Shown here: positions 34,634 to 43,677 of the stretch, piece by piece
How positions within the stretch are numbered: position 1 is the first letter of the stretch
How the letters are laid out: every line of letters starts with the position of its first letter
Source: Ruminococcus sp. JC304
GTDB lineage: Bacteria; Bacillota; Clostridia; Lachnospirales; Lachnospiraceae
Assembly: GCA_000285855.2 (NCBI GenBank)
Contig: HE978651.1
Location: forward strand, 1,146,245 to 1,192,986
Reading direction: 5' to 3'
DNA length: 46,742 bases
The notes under the pieces: generated by a model
The model's input: the letters and a program-made list of their open reading frames with translations, nothing else
The model's database searches: none
What the model was told of the DNA's origin: nothing
Position numbers and translations under genes: made by a program

Positions 34634-34981
34634 ATGAACTGCCGTACTGCAGAGGGAATGGTAAACGGATATATTAATCATGAACTTTCTTTGAAGGAGC
34701 TGGAGGAATTTTTGGATCATATCCAGACATGTTCTTCCTGTTATGATGAATTGGAGACATATTTTATTGTTCATGAGGCCATGCAGCAGCTGGATGACAA
34801 TGACAGCGGATCAGTGATGGATTTCAAGAGCCTTCTGGAACAGGATATCCGGAAATCCAGACGATATATCCGTAAGAAAAAATTAGGCCGTTTTTCAGTG
34901 GGAGTCCTTTTGTGTATACTGATCGTGGCTCTGGCAGCGTTTATGGTATATGTGGTGATGCAGATGATTCGTATTATCTGA
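34634..34981 (+). CDS. Anti-sigma-like zinc-finger (zf-HC2) membrane protein
   Basis: A 115-residue protein: N-terminal MNCRTAEGMVNGYINHELSLKELEEFLDHIQTCSSCYDEL with the HxxxCxxC zinc pattern of anti-sigma factors, a basic linker (RKSRRYIRKKKLGR), and one C-terminal membrane segment (about 92-112). This resembles ZAS-type anti-sigma proteins that hold an ECF sigma factor at the membrane, but no sigma factor is adjacent. Start 34634 fits AAGAAGGG upstream. It is co-transcribed with polA, 39 bases downstream. Confidence 0.72.
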   Translation: MNCRTAEGMVNGYINHELSLKELEEFLDHIQTCSSCYDELETYFIVHEAMQQLDDNDSGSVMDFKSLLEQDIRKSRRYIRKKKLGRFSVGVLLCILIVALAAFMVYVVMQMIRII

Positions 34982-35020
34982 TCGCTAAATGAAGAGGTTG
35001 TTGTATGATTGGAGGAACTT

Positions 35021-37675
35021 ATGAGTGAAAAAATATTACTGATCGACGGACATAGTATTTTAAACAGGGCTTTTTACGGTCTGCCGGATCTGACTAATTC
35101 TGAAGGAAAGCATACAGGGGCAGTCTATGGCTTTCTGAATATTCTTTTCAGAATTCTGGAGGAGGAAAAGCCACAGTATCTGACTGTGGCCTTTGATCTT
35201 CATGCACCTACCTTCCGTCATAAAATGTATGAGGCATACAAAGGAACCCGTAAACCCATGCCTGAGGAACTGAGAGAACAGGTGCCCTTGATCCAGGAAA
35301 TGCTTACTGCCATGGGTGTAAAAATTGTTACTATGGAGGGCTATGAAGCAGATGATATTCTGGGAACTTTGGCCGGTAGAAGTGAGAAGAAAGGGATGGA
35401 TGTGACCATTCTCTCAGGAGACAGGGATTTACTACAGCTTGCCACTGAGAAAGTAATGATCCGCCTTCCAAGAACTGTAAGAGGGAAGACTACCATAGAG
35501 GATTTTCATGCAGAGCAGGTGCTGGAGAAATATCAGGTAACACCACTTCAGATTGTTGATCTGAAGGCTCTTATGGGAGACAGCGCAGATAATATCCCCG
35601 GAATCCCGGGAGTTGGTGAGAAAACTGCTACAAAGATCATAGCGGAATATGGCTCTGTTGAAAATGCCCATGAACATCTGGAGGAGATCAAACCCAACCG
35701 CGCAAAGGAATCTCTCAGAGAGCATTATGATCTGGCACAGCTTAGTAAAGCATTGGCTGCAATCAATACAGACAGCCCGGTGGAGTTTGACTATGAGCAG
35801 GCGAAGCTTGGAAATCTTTATACACAGGATGCATTTTTGCTTTGTAAGCGATTGGAATTCAAAAATTTACTGGGTCGTTTTGACTCAGAAAATGCACAGC
35901 CACAGCAACAGATGCAGGAATTTTTCAGCTGCAGTGATCTGTCCGGATGTGAAACCCTTTTTGACAAAGCTGCAAAGCAGGAATATGTGGGAGTTTCACT
36001 GGTTGCAGAGCAGGGACAGGTATTTGGTGTGGGACTGGCACTGGATCAGGAGGAAGTTTATTTTATACCTGTGGAGGGACTGCTTACAGAGAATTATCTC
36101 TGTGGAAAGCTTCAGCAGCTTTTGCAGAAATCCTCCCATGGAGCTTTGACAATCTGCTCCATGGATGTGAAATCCATGCTGAAATATGTAGATGGTGAGG
36201 ATTTTGGTGAGATTTTTGACACAGGAGTAGCTGCTTATCTTCTGAATCCGCTGAAATCATCATATACCTATGATGATATTGCAAAAGAATATTTAAATGG
36301 CCGGCTTCTTCCGTCCAGAGAGGAACTGCTGGGAAAAATGACTCTGGAAAAGGCATGGCAGCAGAGCGAGGACGGTCTGGTAAATATGGCTTGCTATATG
36401 GCATATACAGCGCTTGTGAGCAGAGAACCTCTTTGCGAAGCGTTGAAAGAGACGGACATGTGGAGAGTTTACACGGAAATTGAGCTTCCTTTGATTTTTA
36501 CACTGAATTCCATGGAAAAATGGGGGATCAAAGTAAAAGGGGAGGAACTGAAAAGCTATGGAGAAAGGCTGAATATCCGGATTGCAGAGCTGGAACAGCT
36601 GATCTGGAAACAGGCGGGAGAGGAATTTAACATTAATTCTCCCAAACAGATGGGAATCATCCTTTTTGAAAAGCTGGGGTTAAAGGGTGGCAAGAAAACA
36701 AAAACAGGATATTCTACAGCTGCTGATATTCTGGAGAAGCTGGCACCGGAGTACCCGATTGTGAAAGATATTCTGGAATACAGACAGCTGACAAAGCTGA
36801 AATCCACTTATGCAGATGGATTGGAAAAGGTGATCGAAAAGGATGGAAGGATCCATTCGACTTTCAATCAGACTATTACTGCTACAGGACGTATCAGCAG
36901 TACAGAGCCTAATCTTCAGAATATTCCTGTACGCATGGAATTGGGACGCCTGATCCGAAAGGTTTTTGTACCGGAGGATGAATATGTATTTCTGGATGCA
37001 GATTATTCCCAGATTGAGCTGCGTGTACTGGCACATATGTCAGGGGATGAGAAACTGATCCAGGCTTACCGTGAGGCACAGGATATTCACAGGCTGACAG
37101 CGTCACAGGTATTTCATGTGCCTTTTGATCAGGTAACTCCTTTGCAGAGAAGAAACGCCAAGGCAGTTAACTTTGGAATTGTGTATGGAATCAGTTCCTT
37201 TGGTCTCAGCCAGGATTTAAGTATTACAAGAAAAGAAGCGGCTGATTATATTGAAAGATATTTTGAAACTTATCCTAAAATCAAGGGATTTCTGGATGAA
37301 CTGGTGGAACAGGGAAAGGAAAAGGGCTATGTGACGACCATGTTTGGAAGACGAAGACCAATTCCGGAATTGAAGTCCAGCAATTTTATGCAGCGTTCTT
37401 TTGGGGAAAGAGTTGCCATGAATTCTCCTATTCAGGGAACAGCAGCAGACATTATTAAAATTGCCATGAACCGTGTCTATAAGCGACTGAAGGAAGAGGG
37501 ATTGCGTTCCCGTCTGGTATTGCAGGTTCATGATGAGCTTCTTATAGAGACTTATAAAGAGGAAATTGAACAGGTTTCTGCAATCCTGGAGGAAGAAATG
37601 AAAGGAGCTGCGAACCTGTCAGTAGAACTGGAAGTGGATATGCACCAGGGCAATAACTGGTATGAGGCAAAATAA
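35021..37675 (+). CDS. polA: DNA polymerase I
   Basis: An 884-residue repair and Okazaki-processing polymerase. The 5'-3' exonuclease (about 1-290) has LLIDGHSILNRAFYG, YKGTRKPMPEEL, ADDILGTLA and GVGEKTA. The middle domain lacks the DxE of proofreading exonucleases, so it is probably inactive. The polymerase has motif A DADYSQIELR (about 660), motif B RRNAKAVNFGIVYG (about 711) and motif C QVHDELL (about 836). ATG 35021 is 5 bases after GGAGG. The stop abuts the coaE start. Confidence 0.97.
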   Translation: MSEKILLIDGHSILNRAFYGLPDLTNSEGKHTGAVYGFLNILFRILEEEKPQYLTVAFDLHAPTFRHKMYEAYKGTRKPMPEELREQVPLIQEMLTAMGVKIVTMEGYEADDILGTLAGRSEKKGMDVTILSGDRDLLQLATEKVMIRLPRTVRGKTTIEDFHAEQVLEKYQVTPLQIVDLKALMGDSADNIPGIPGVGEKTATKIIAEYGSVENAHEHLEEIKPNRAKESLREHYDLAQLSKALAAINTDSPVEFDYEQAKLGNLYTQDAFLLCKRLEFKNLLGRFDSENAQPQQQMQEFFSCSDLSGCETLFDKAAKQEYVGVSLVAEQGQVFGVGLALDQEEVYFIPVEGLLTENYLCGKLQQLLQKSSHGALTICSMDVKSMLKYVDGEDFGEIFDTGVAAYLLNPLKSSYTYDDIAKEYLNGRLLPSREELLGKMTLEKAWQQSEDGLVNMACYMAYTALVSREPLCEALKETDMWRVYTEIELPLIFTLNSMEKWGIKVKGEELKSYGERLNIRIAELEQLIWKQAGEEFNINSPKQMGIILFEKLGLKGGKKTKTGYSTAADILEKLAPEYPIVKDILEYRQLTKLKSTYADGLEKVIEKDGRIHSTFNQTITATGRISSTEPNLQNIPVRMELGRLIRKVFVPEDEYVFLDADYSQIELRVLAHMSGDEKLIQAYREAQDIHRLTASQVFHVPFDQVTPLQRRNAKAVNFGIVYGISSFGLSQDLSITRKEAADYIERYFETYPKIKGFLDELVEQGKEKGYVTTMFGRRRPIPELKSSNFMQRSFGERVAMNSPIQGTAADIIKIAMNRVYKRLKEEGLRSRLVLQVHDELLIETYKEEIEQVSAILEEEMKGAANLSVELEVDMHQGNNWYEAK

Positions 37676-38275
37676 ATGATTACAATAGGGATCACCGGCG
37701 GAGTGGGAGCCGGCAAGAGTACAGTACTGGATTTTCTGGAACAGGAATATCAGGCATATGTGATGAAAGCAGATGAAATAGGTCATCTGGTGATGGAACC
37801 GGGACAATCCTGCTATAAACCGGTAATTGCATTATTTGGAAAACAAATTATAAAAAATGATAAAACTATTGACCGCAGGCTGGTTTCGGATGTAGTATTT
37901 TCACATCCGGATATGCTGGAAAAATTAAATCACATTATTCATCCTGCTGTGAAGGAATACATCCGCAGACAGCTCGACCTGAAAAAGGAAGAGGGACAGA
38001 GAATCTGTGTGGTAGAGGCAGCCCTTCTTCTGGAGGATCATTATGAGGAATTCTGTGATACTGTCTGGTATATCCATACGGATTCAGAGATCCGTATCCG
38101 CAGGCTGATGGAAAGCCGGGGATATACCAGGGAGAAATCAATGAGTATTATAGCCAGTCAGGCACCGGAAGAATTTTTTAGGGCGCATACAGATTATGTG
38201 GTTACAAATAATGCTGATCTGGAGGAAACCTGGCAACAGATCAGGGAAGGAATTAAAAAATATGAGACTTTGTAG
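37676..38275 (+). CDS. coaE: Dephospho-CoA kinase
   Basis: A 199-residue kinase of the last CoA step. P-loop GITGGVGAGKST (about 5-16), KADEIGHLVMEPG, HPAVKEYIRR and LLLEDHYEEFCD are family landmarks; RLMESRGYTREKS is the lid. It begins immediately after the polA stop, a common clostridial order, so it is coupled. The end overlaps the next gene by 14 bases. Confidence 0.95.
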   Translation: MITIGITGGVGAGKSTVLDFLEQEYQAYVMKADEIGHLVMEPGQSCYKPVIALFGKQIIKNDKTIDRRLVSDVVFSHPDMLEKLNHIIHPAVKEYIRRQLDLKKEEGQRICVVEAALLLEDHYEEFCDTVWYIHTDSEIRIRRLMESRGYTREKSMSIIASQAPEEFFRAHTDYVVTNNADLEETWQQIREGIKKYETL

Positions 38276-39056
38276 TATTGCCAGCGGCAGCAGTGGGAAC
38301 TGTATTTATGTAGGTTCTGATCAGACACATCTGTTGGTAGATGTGGGAATCAGCGGTAAGCGCGTGGAGCAGGGACTGAATGAGCTGGAGCTGACAGGAA
38401 GAGATATTGACGGTGTTCTGATTACCCATGAGCATTCGGATCATATTAAAGGACTGGGAGTGCTTGCCAGAAAGTATCAGATACCTGTTTATACCACAGG
38501 AGGTACGGTGGATGCCTTGTCCAGAATGAATTTGGGAAAAATGCCGGAAGGGATTTTCCATGAGATCAGGGAAGATGAGACATTCTCGGTGGGAGATCTG
38601 AAAATAGATCCTTTTACGATCTCTCATGATGCCGCGCAGCCGGTGGGATACCGTATAGAATGTGATGACCACTCTGTGGGAATTGCCACGGACCTTGGAA
38701 AATATAATGAATACATAATTGAGAATCTCCAGAATCTGGATGCCCTTCTTCTGGAGGCAAACCATGATATCCGTATGCTTCAAGTGGGAAAATATCCTTA
38801 TTATCTGAAACAGAGGATTCTGGGAGACAGAGGACATCTTTCTAATGAAAATGCAGGCAGACTTTTATGCAGGCTTCTTCATGACAACATGAAAGCTATT
38901 TTTCTGGGACATTTAAGCAGAGAAAATAACTATGAAGAGCTGGCCTATGAGACTGTGTGCTCAGAAGTAACCTTAGGCGACAACCCTTATAAGTCCCGTG
39001 ATTTTAAAATACAGGTGGCAAAGAGGGATTGCATATCAGAAGTAATTACAGTGTAG
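38262..39056 (+). CDS. YycJ/WalJ-like metallo-beta-lactamase-fold hydrolase
   Basis: A 264-residue protein: start MRLCSIASGSSGNCIYVGS, metal motif THEHSDHIKGL (HxHxDH), FTISHDAAQPVGY, and the later GHLSRENN. This is the YycJ group, thought to be a 5'-3' exonuclease linked to DNA repair in B. subtilis. The genomic link with polA fits a DNA-repair role. It overlaps coaE by 14 bases; a ribosome site is not obvious, implying coupling. Confidence 0.9.
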   Translation: MRLCSIASGSSGNCIYVGSDQTHLLVDVGISGKRVEQGLNELELTGRDIDGVLITHEHSDHIKGLGVLARKYQIPVYTTGGTVDALSRMNLGKMPEGIFHEIREDETFSVGDLKIDPFTISHDAAQPVGYRIECDDHSVGIATDLGKYNEYIIENLQNLDALLLEANHDIRMLQVGKYPYYLKQRILGDRGHLSNENAGRLLCRLLHDNMKAIFLGHLSRENNYEELAYETVCSEVTLGDNPYKSRDFKIQVAKRDCISEVITV

Positions 39057-39072
39057 AAAGGACAAAGAACTT

Positions 39073-39345
39073 ATGAAAAAAACAATCATTACCGTAGTAG
39101 GAAACGACACAGTGGGGATTATTGCAAAGGTTTGTACTTATCTTGCAGACAACAATGTAAATATTCTTGATATCTCCCAGACCATCGTACAGGGATACTT
39201 CAACATGATGATGGTAACAGATGCCACAAAATGTGAAAAAGATAATGGGGTTCTTGCAAAAGAACTGGAAGACCTTGGAAATCAGATCGGCGTAGTGATC
39301 CGCTGCCAGCATGAAGACATCTTCAATGTAATGCACAGAATCTGA
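39073..39345 (+). CDS. ACT-domain protein (UPF0237)
   Basis: A 90-residue single ACT domain: [38 protein letters not shown], then [18 protein letters not shown] domains bind amino acids and act as regulatory switches. This family is almost always encoded next to the UPF0210 protein, as here, 26 bases apart, implying a complex; ligand and target are unknown. AGAAAGGAC lies upstream. Confidence 0.9.
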   Translation: MKKTIITVVGNDTVGIIAKVCTYLADNNVNILDISQTIVQGYFNMMMVTDATKCEKDNGVLAKELEDLGNQIGVVIRCQHEDIFNVMHRI

Positions 39346-39371
39346 GAAAACATACAAGGGAGAAAGATAAA

Positions 39372-40736
39372 ATGATCAATATTTTTGAAGTAAATGAAAC
39401 CAATAAAATGATCGAGCAGGAGAACCTGGATGTGCGTACCATTACAATGGGAATCAGCCTTCTGGACTGTATTGACAGTGATCTTGAGACTTTGAACAAA
39501 AAGATTTATGACAAGATCACAACCTGTGCCAAAGATCTGGTATCCACAGGTGAGGCAATCTCCATGGAATATGGGATCCCCATTGTAAATAAAAGAATTT
39601 CCGTAACTCCTATCGCTCTGGTGGGCGGTGCGGCATGTAAGACAAAAGAAGATTTTGTGACAATTGCAGAGACTCTGGATAAGGCTGCAAAGACAGTTGG
39701 AGTAAACTTCATTGGTGGTTATTCTGCTCTGGTAAGCAAGGGAATGACTCCTGCAGAGAAACTTCTGATCGAGTCTATTCCACAGGCACTGGCAAAGACA
39801 GAGCGTGTCTGCAGCTCTGTAAATGTGGGCTCTACACGTACAGGTATCAATATGGACGCTGTCAAACTGATGGGTGAGATCGTTCTGGAAACAGCTCAGG
39901 CAAGTAAGGATCAGGATTCTCTGGGATGTGCCAAGCTGGTTGTATTCTGTAATGCGCCGGATGATAATCCTTTTATGGCAGGTGCGTTCCACGGTGTGAC
40001 AGAGGCAGATACGATCATCAACGTAGGTGTCAGCGGACCTGGTGTTGTTAAAACTGCTCTTGAGAAAGTGAGAGGAAAGGATTTTGAGACACTTTGCGAG
40101 ATGATCAAACGTACTGCATTTAAGGTAACACGTGTTGGACAGCTGGTAGCAAGGGAAGCTTCCAAACGTCTTGGTGTTAAGTTTGGTATTGTGGATCTTT
40201 CTCTTGCTCCTACTCCTGCCATCGGCGACAGTGTTGCTGAGATCCTGGAGGAGATTGGTCTGGAGCATGCAGGTGCACCGGGTACAACAGCAGCTCTTGC
40301 TCTGTTAAATGACCAGGTGAAAAAGGGCGGCGTTATGGCTTCTACTGCAGTTGGTGGTTTAAGTGGTGCATTTATTCCGGTCAGTGAGGATCAGGGTATG
40401 ATCGATGCTGTAAATGCAGGTGCTCTGACTCTTGAGAAGCTGGAGGCTATGACCTGTGTATGTTCTGTAGGTCTTGATATGATTGCGATTCCTGGAGATA
40501 CCAAGGCTTCTACTATTGCAGGTATTATTGCAGATGAGGCTGCTATTGGTATGGTGAATCAGAAGACTACGGCGGTTCGTCTGATCCCGGTAATTGGTAA
40601 GGGAGTTGGCGAAGTGGTTGAGTTCGGTGGACTGCTTGGTTATGCACCGATCATGCCGGTGAATCAGTTCTCCTGTGATGCGTTTGTGCAGAGAGGCGGA
40701 AGGATTCCGGCGCCGATCCATAGCTTTAAAAACTGA
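39372..40736 (+). CDS. UPF0210 (PFL-superfamily, DUF711) protein
   Basis: A 454-residue protein: [83 protein letters not shown] and [23 protein letters not shown]. The family belongs to the formate-lyase-like (PFL) structural superfamily but lacks a proven reaction. No glycyl-radical motif is obvious at the C-terminus. Partner of the ACT protein upstream. A terminator follows at once. Confidence 0.92.
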   Translation: MINIFEVNETNKMIEQENLDVRTITMGISLLDCIDSDLETLNKKIYDKITTCAKDLVSTGEAISMEYGIPIVNKRISVTPIALVGGAACKTKEDFVTIAETLDKAAKTVGVNFIGGYSALVSKGMTPAEKLLIESIPQALAKTERVCSSVNVGSTRTGINMDAVKLMGEIVLETAQASKDQDSLGCAKLVVFCNAPDDNPFMAGAFHGVTEADTIINVGVSGPGVVKTALEKVRGKDFETLCEMIKRTAFKVTRVGQLVAREASKRLGVKFGIVDLSLAPTPAIGDSVAEILEEIGLEHAGAPGTTAALALLNDQVKKGGVMASTAVGGLSGAFIPVSEDQGMIDAVNAGALTLEKLEAMTCVCSVGLDMIAIPGDTKASTIAGIIADEAAIGMVNQKTTAVRLIPVIGKGVGEVVEFGGLLGYAPIMPVNQFSCDAFVQRGGRIPAPIHSFKN

Positions 40737-40744
40737 TGAAAAAT

Positions 40745-40782
40745 GCCAGAAACTTCGGAAAAGGGAGTTTCTGGCTTTTTTT
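40745..40782 (+). terminator. Terminator after the UPF0210 gene
   Basis: GCCAGAAACT (40745-40754) pairs with AGTTTCTGGC (40766-40775), followed by TTTTTTT. Confidence 0.9.
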
Positions 40783-40795
40783 GTTCAAGAGGGAC

Positions 40796-41013
40796 GCGGG
40801 GCGGAAAATATTTTGTCTGGGGTGCGGTTTCGGAGCCTAAGATATTCTAAGTGCTCAGAAATCTGCTAAAAGCATGAGCCGTCTTGTCAAACTCGCTCCG
40901 TCTCCGACTTCGCTCAGACAGTGATGCAGACGGCTCATAACGCAGATTTCTGAGCGCTAAGAATATCTAAGACTCCTGCAAATGCACCCCAGACAAAATA
41001 TTTTCCGCCCCGC
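40796..41013. repeat. 218-bp nested palindrome (REP/MITE-like)
   Basis: There are three nested arms: a perfect 30-bp outer repeat (40796-40825 / 40984-41013), a 30-bp middle repeat with three mismatches (40837-40866 / 40942-40971), and a perfect 11-bp inner repeat (ATGAGCCGTCT, 40874-40884 / 40928-40938). Near the apex TGTC (40885-40888) pairs with GACA (40917-40920). No ORF. The apex region carries the GAGCGAAG...GGAGACGGAGCG type of sequence that I recall as common between genes in Blautia-like genomes. Confidence 0.85.
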
Positions 41014-41084
41014 TGGTATCTGGTTTTAAGCTATGATGGACTGGATTGTTTGTGAATTACTATAAATAAAGGAAATGTCTTGCT

Positions 41085-42173
41085 TTAAAGAGATTCCAGT
41101 ACATGTAGAAGCCGGGTGTTGTCCTGGGGGTGCATGATGCAGAAGCGGATGTATTCGCCGTCCAGGCATTCGAAGGAGGTGCAGTCGCGGATCATGAGGC
41201 CCTGGCGGATGCAGGTGTCGAAGACGTCCTGGGAGGTCAGGCCGGGTTTCTGGATTTTCAGGAGGAGGAAGTTGGCATAGGTTGGGTAGGCTTTGTAGGT
41301 GGGGATTTCCTCTAATGCTTGAAGCAGGCGGGTGCGTTCTGAGAGGATGAGGTCCCGGGTCTGGCGGATGTAGGTTTGGTCCTGGAGCATCAGTTCGCCG
41401 GCCAGGGCTCCCAGACTGTTGAGGGACCATGGTACCTGTTTTTCTTTCATTTTTTTGAGAAATTCCAGGTTTCCGGTGATTCCGTAGCCCAGACGCATGC
41501 CTGGGGCTGCGTAGAATTTGGATACGCCGCGGAGTACCATCAGGTTCTGGAATTCTCTGGTGAGGCTAACGGCAGTAATTTCATTGATATCTGGGGCAAA
41601 CTCTACATAAGTTTCGTCGATCATTACGAAAATGTTCTGCTCATTGCAGAAGGAAATGATTCTGCGCAGGTCGTTTACCTTAATTGCAGATGAGGTAGGA
41701 TTATTTGGGTTGCAGAGGATGAGAAAATCGTATTTTTCTTCCAGAGTCCGGCAAAGGTCATCTACATCGAGGACAAAGTTATCTTCTTCGCGCAAGTGGT
41801 AATATTCCTGAGTGCTTCCTGAGAAGGAAAGTTCTCTGGAGTATTCGGAGTAGGTTGGGCCCAGGATAAGGGTGTGCTTTGGATTTCGTTCCTGTATCAG
41901 CAGCGCGATCAGTTCGCTGGAACCGTTTCCCGGCAGGATGAATTCAGCAGGAATGTTACAATATTCTGAAATTGTGCTGCGAAGTGAAGCATAATCTCTG
42001 TCAGGATAAGAAGACAGGACATCCAGACGCCCTGCAAGCTGTTCCTTTACATGCTCAGAAAGCCCCAGAGGGTTTACATTTGCCCCAAACATAATGATAT
42101 CTTCTCTGCGAAGCCCGTAAATCTCGCAGACTTTCTCAATGTCACTTCCGTGAAATTCTATTTTAGCACTCAT
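41085..42173 (-). CDS. Threonine-phosphate decarboxylase (CobD)-like / histidinol-phosphate-type aminotransferase
   Basis: A 362-residue class I/II PLP enzyme. NVNPLGLSEHVKEQL and YPDRDYASLRSTISEYCNIP resemble CobD, while GNGSSELIALL, LCNPNNPTSS, MIDETYVEFA and the PLP lysine in LRGVSKFYAAPGMRLGYG are shared with HisC. CobD decarboxylates threonine phosphate to aminopropanol phosphate for the cobalamin loop, which would complement the hem/cobA genes; HisC would serve histidine synthesis. The NVNPLG motif favours CobD, but assignment is tentative. Monocistronic on the minus strand. Confidence 0.75.
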   Translation of the reverse strand: MSAKIEFHGSDIEKVCEIYGLRREDIIMFGANVNPLGLSEHVKEQLAGRLDVLSSYPDRDYASLRSTISEYCNIPAEFILPGNGSSELIALLIQERNPKHTLILGPTYSEYSRELSFSGSTQEYYHLREEDNFVLDVDDLCRTLEEKYDFLILCNPNNPTSSAIKVNDLRRIISFCNEQNIFVMIDETYVEFAPDINEITAVSLTREFQNLMVLRGVSKFYAAPGMRLGYGITGNLEFLKKMKEKQVPWSLNSLGALAGELMLQDQTYIRQTRDLILSERTRLLQALEEIPTYKAYPTYANFLLLKIQKPGLTSQDVFDTCIRQGLMIRDCTSFECLDGEYIRFCIMHPQDNTRLLHVLESL

Positions 42174-42273
42174 AATAAAGCCTCACAATCTGTTATAATA
42201 GTTCTGAATATGTGATATCTGAAATATAGTATATCATTTTTGTGCTTTTGTTTCCAGAAAAACAAATCATTTC

Positions 42274-42302
42274 TTGTCATATATTCAGACAGATGGTAAA
42301 AT
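42274..42302 (+). promoter_or_regulatory. Promoter of the secreted unknown protein
   Basis: TTGTCA (42274-42279), 17 bp, TAAAAT (42297-42302). The leader has an 8-bp hairpin AAGCGGAT/ATCCGCTT (42341-42348 / 42355-42362). Confidence 0.65.
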
Positions 42303-42406
42303 GAACCTATAATTATCATATTAAACCGAATTAAGTAGCGAAGCGGATGATTTTATCCGCTTGACTTGAATCAGGTATACCAATTAAGAAAGGCAGGAAA
42401 AAGCGT

Positions 42407-43204
42407 ATGAAAAACAGATTATGGAAGATGATGATGGTAAGTGGACTGCTGGTTTCAGCAATGTCTGTATCAGGGGGCGGGCCGGCAAGTGTGCTGGCGG
42501 CAGAGGAGACAGAGGCTTCGGACGAAAGCGGGGATGATCTGCAGATTTTGTTTGATGAGGCTGTTAAGGATGCTATGATTATTGATAAGGATGAGATTCT
42601 TCCTGTGGTAAGTCTGGATGAAGGGGAACCTTATGCTGTTTATGATGATGAGGGCAGGATTCTTCTTTATACCTTCCATAAGTATCCGGACAGTTATCCG
42701 GACGGGGCTGATGTAAAACTGGAATGGGGAAATGTATGGACATTTACAGGCGGTGAGCTGGAGGAAAAATATCAGGAGAATAAGGACAGTGTGACAGACT
42801 GGCAGACCAGACTGAAGGAGCTGATCGGACTGCGTCCTGATAATGAATCAAATTATTTTACAGCGATGTGGGCAAAACCGGAGGACGTTTTCCGACCGGC
42901 CTATGTTTCAGATATTGGAACAGTAGAAATGACAGATTCATTTTCAGAGAACGTCAATGAGGAATATAAAGCCTGGTTTGATGATAATATTATTTCCAGC
43001 TATTTTGACGGCGCATATCCTTGGACAAGACTGGGATATACCTACGACTGGGCAGATAATGGACAGGAATATGGATTGTCAGAGTTTATCGTTAAAAAGG
43101 ACAGCGATATAAAAGTGGCATATACGGTTGATCTGGACGAGATGTTGAAGAAACTGGAAAGTGATTCCTGGAATCCGCAGACAGAAAATTCAAAAAAACC
43201 TTGA
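42407..43204 (+). CDS. Secreted protein of unknown function
   Basis: A 265-residue protein with a signal peptide (MKNRLWKMMMVSGLLVSAMSV, likely cut after VLAA, about residue 32), then an acidic linker (EETEASDESGDD). The mature part is acidic and rich in tryptophan, tyrosine and aspartate (VKLEWGNVWTFTGGELEEKYQ; YPWTRLGYTYDWADNGQEYG). No lipobox, cysteine or anchor. No family recognised. Preceded by its own promoter and followed by the T-box leader, so it is monocistronic. Confidence 0.75.
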   Translation: MKNRLWKMMMVSGLLVSAMSVSGGGPASVLAAEETEASDESGDDLQILFDEAVKDAMIIDKDEILPVVSLDEGEPYAVYDDEGRILLYTFHKYPDSYPDGADVKLEWGNVWTFTGGELEEKYQENKDSVTDWQTRLKELIGLRPDNESNYFTAMWAKPEDVFRPAYVSDIGTVEMTDSFSENVNEEYKAWFDDNIISSYFDGAYPWTRLGYTYDWADNGQEYGLSEFIVKKDSDIKVAYTVDLDEMLKKLESDSWNPQTENSKKP

Positions 43205-43214
43205 CATATCTGCA

Positions 43215-43520
43215 TTACCGTGGTAAAGTAAACACATCAAAACCGATGAGAAAGAAGAGTAAGCAACCAAGGATCATCACAGAGAGCGGCAGCTGGTGGG
43301 AAGCCGTATGAAACTGATTGTTGAATGGCCTTTCGAGGGCGGTCCGAAATCTGAATAAGTGTGAGAGTAGGCACCGACGGGAACCGAACCCGTTATAAAT
43401 CAGGAGTGTATGTTTGTACATGAGAAAGTGGACGTTTCGTCAATTTGAGTGGCACCGCGATAATAAGATACTTATTACCGTCTCAAGCAAATGCATTGTT
43501 TGAGACGGATTTTTTATATA
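43215..43520 (+). promoter_or_regulatory. Tryptophan T-box riboswitch
   Basis: The leader has the T-box Stem I features AGAGAGCGGCAGC with GGTGGGAA, and the specifier context TTGAA-TGG-CCTTTCGAG with codon TGG (Trp) at 43326-43328. The T-box core GTGGCACCGCG is at 43449-43459. A terminator follows: CCGTCTCAAGCAA (43478-43490) with TTGTTTGAGACGG (43496-43508), then ATTTTTT. The bulge TGGC pairs with the 3' end of a tRNA with discriminator G, as in tRNA-Trp. Uncharged tRNA-Trp would turn the downstream transporter on. Confidence 0.93.
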
Positions 43521-43677
43521 TACAAAGCGGTTTTTCACATCAGTTGGCACATCCGGCAAAAGGAATCCGGAGTTCTTTCTCACAGACAGTAACAGGGGAT
43601 TGGCATATATCCCTGAGGCTACGGCAGTTAAATATTATGAGCTGCTGAATCATTGATGTAGAGAGAGGAAAAAGACT

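Noticed and set aside
40870-40940. The repeats near 40.9 kb as a CRISPR array
   Set aside because: The repeats are inverted and nested, not direct and regularly spaced, and no cas genes are present.
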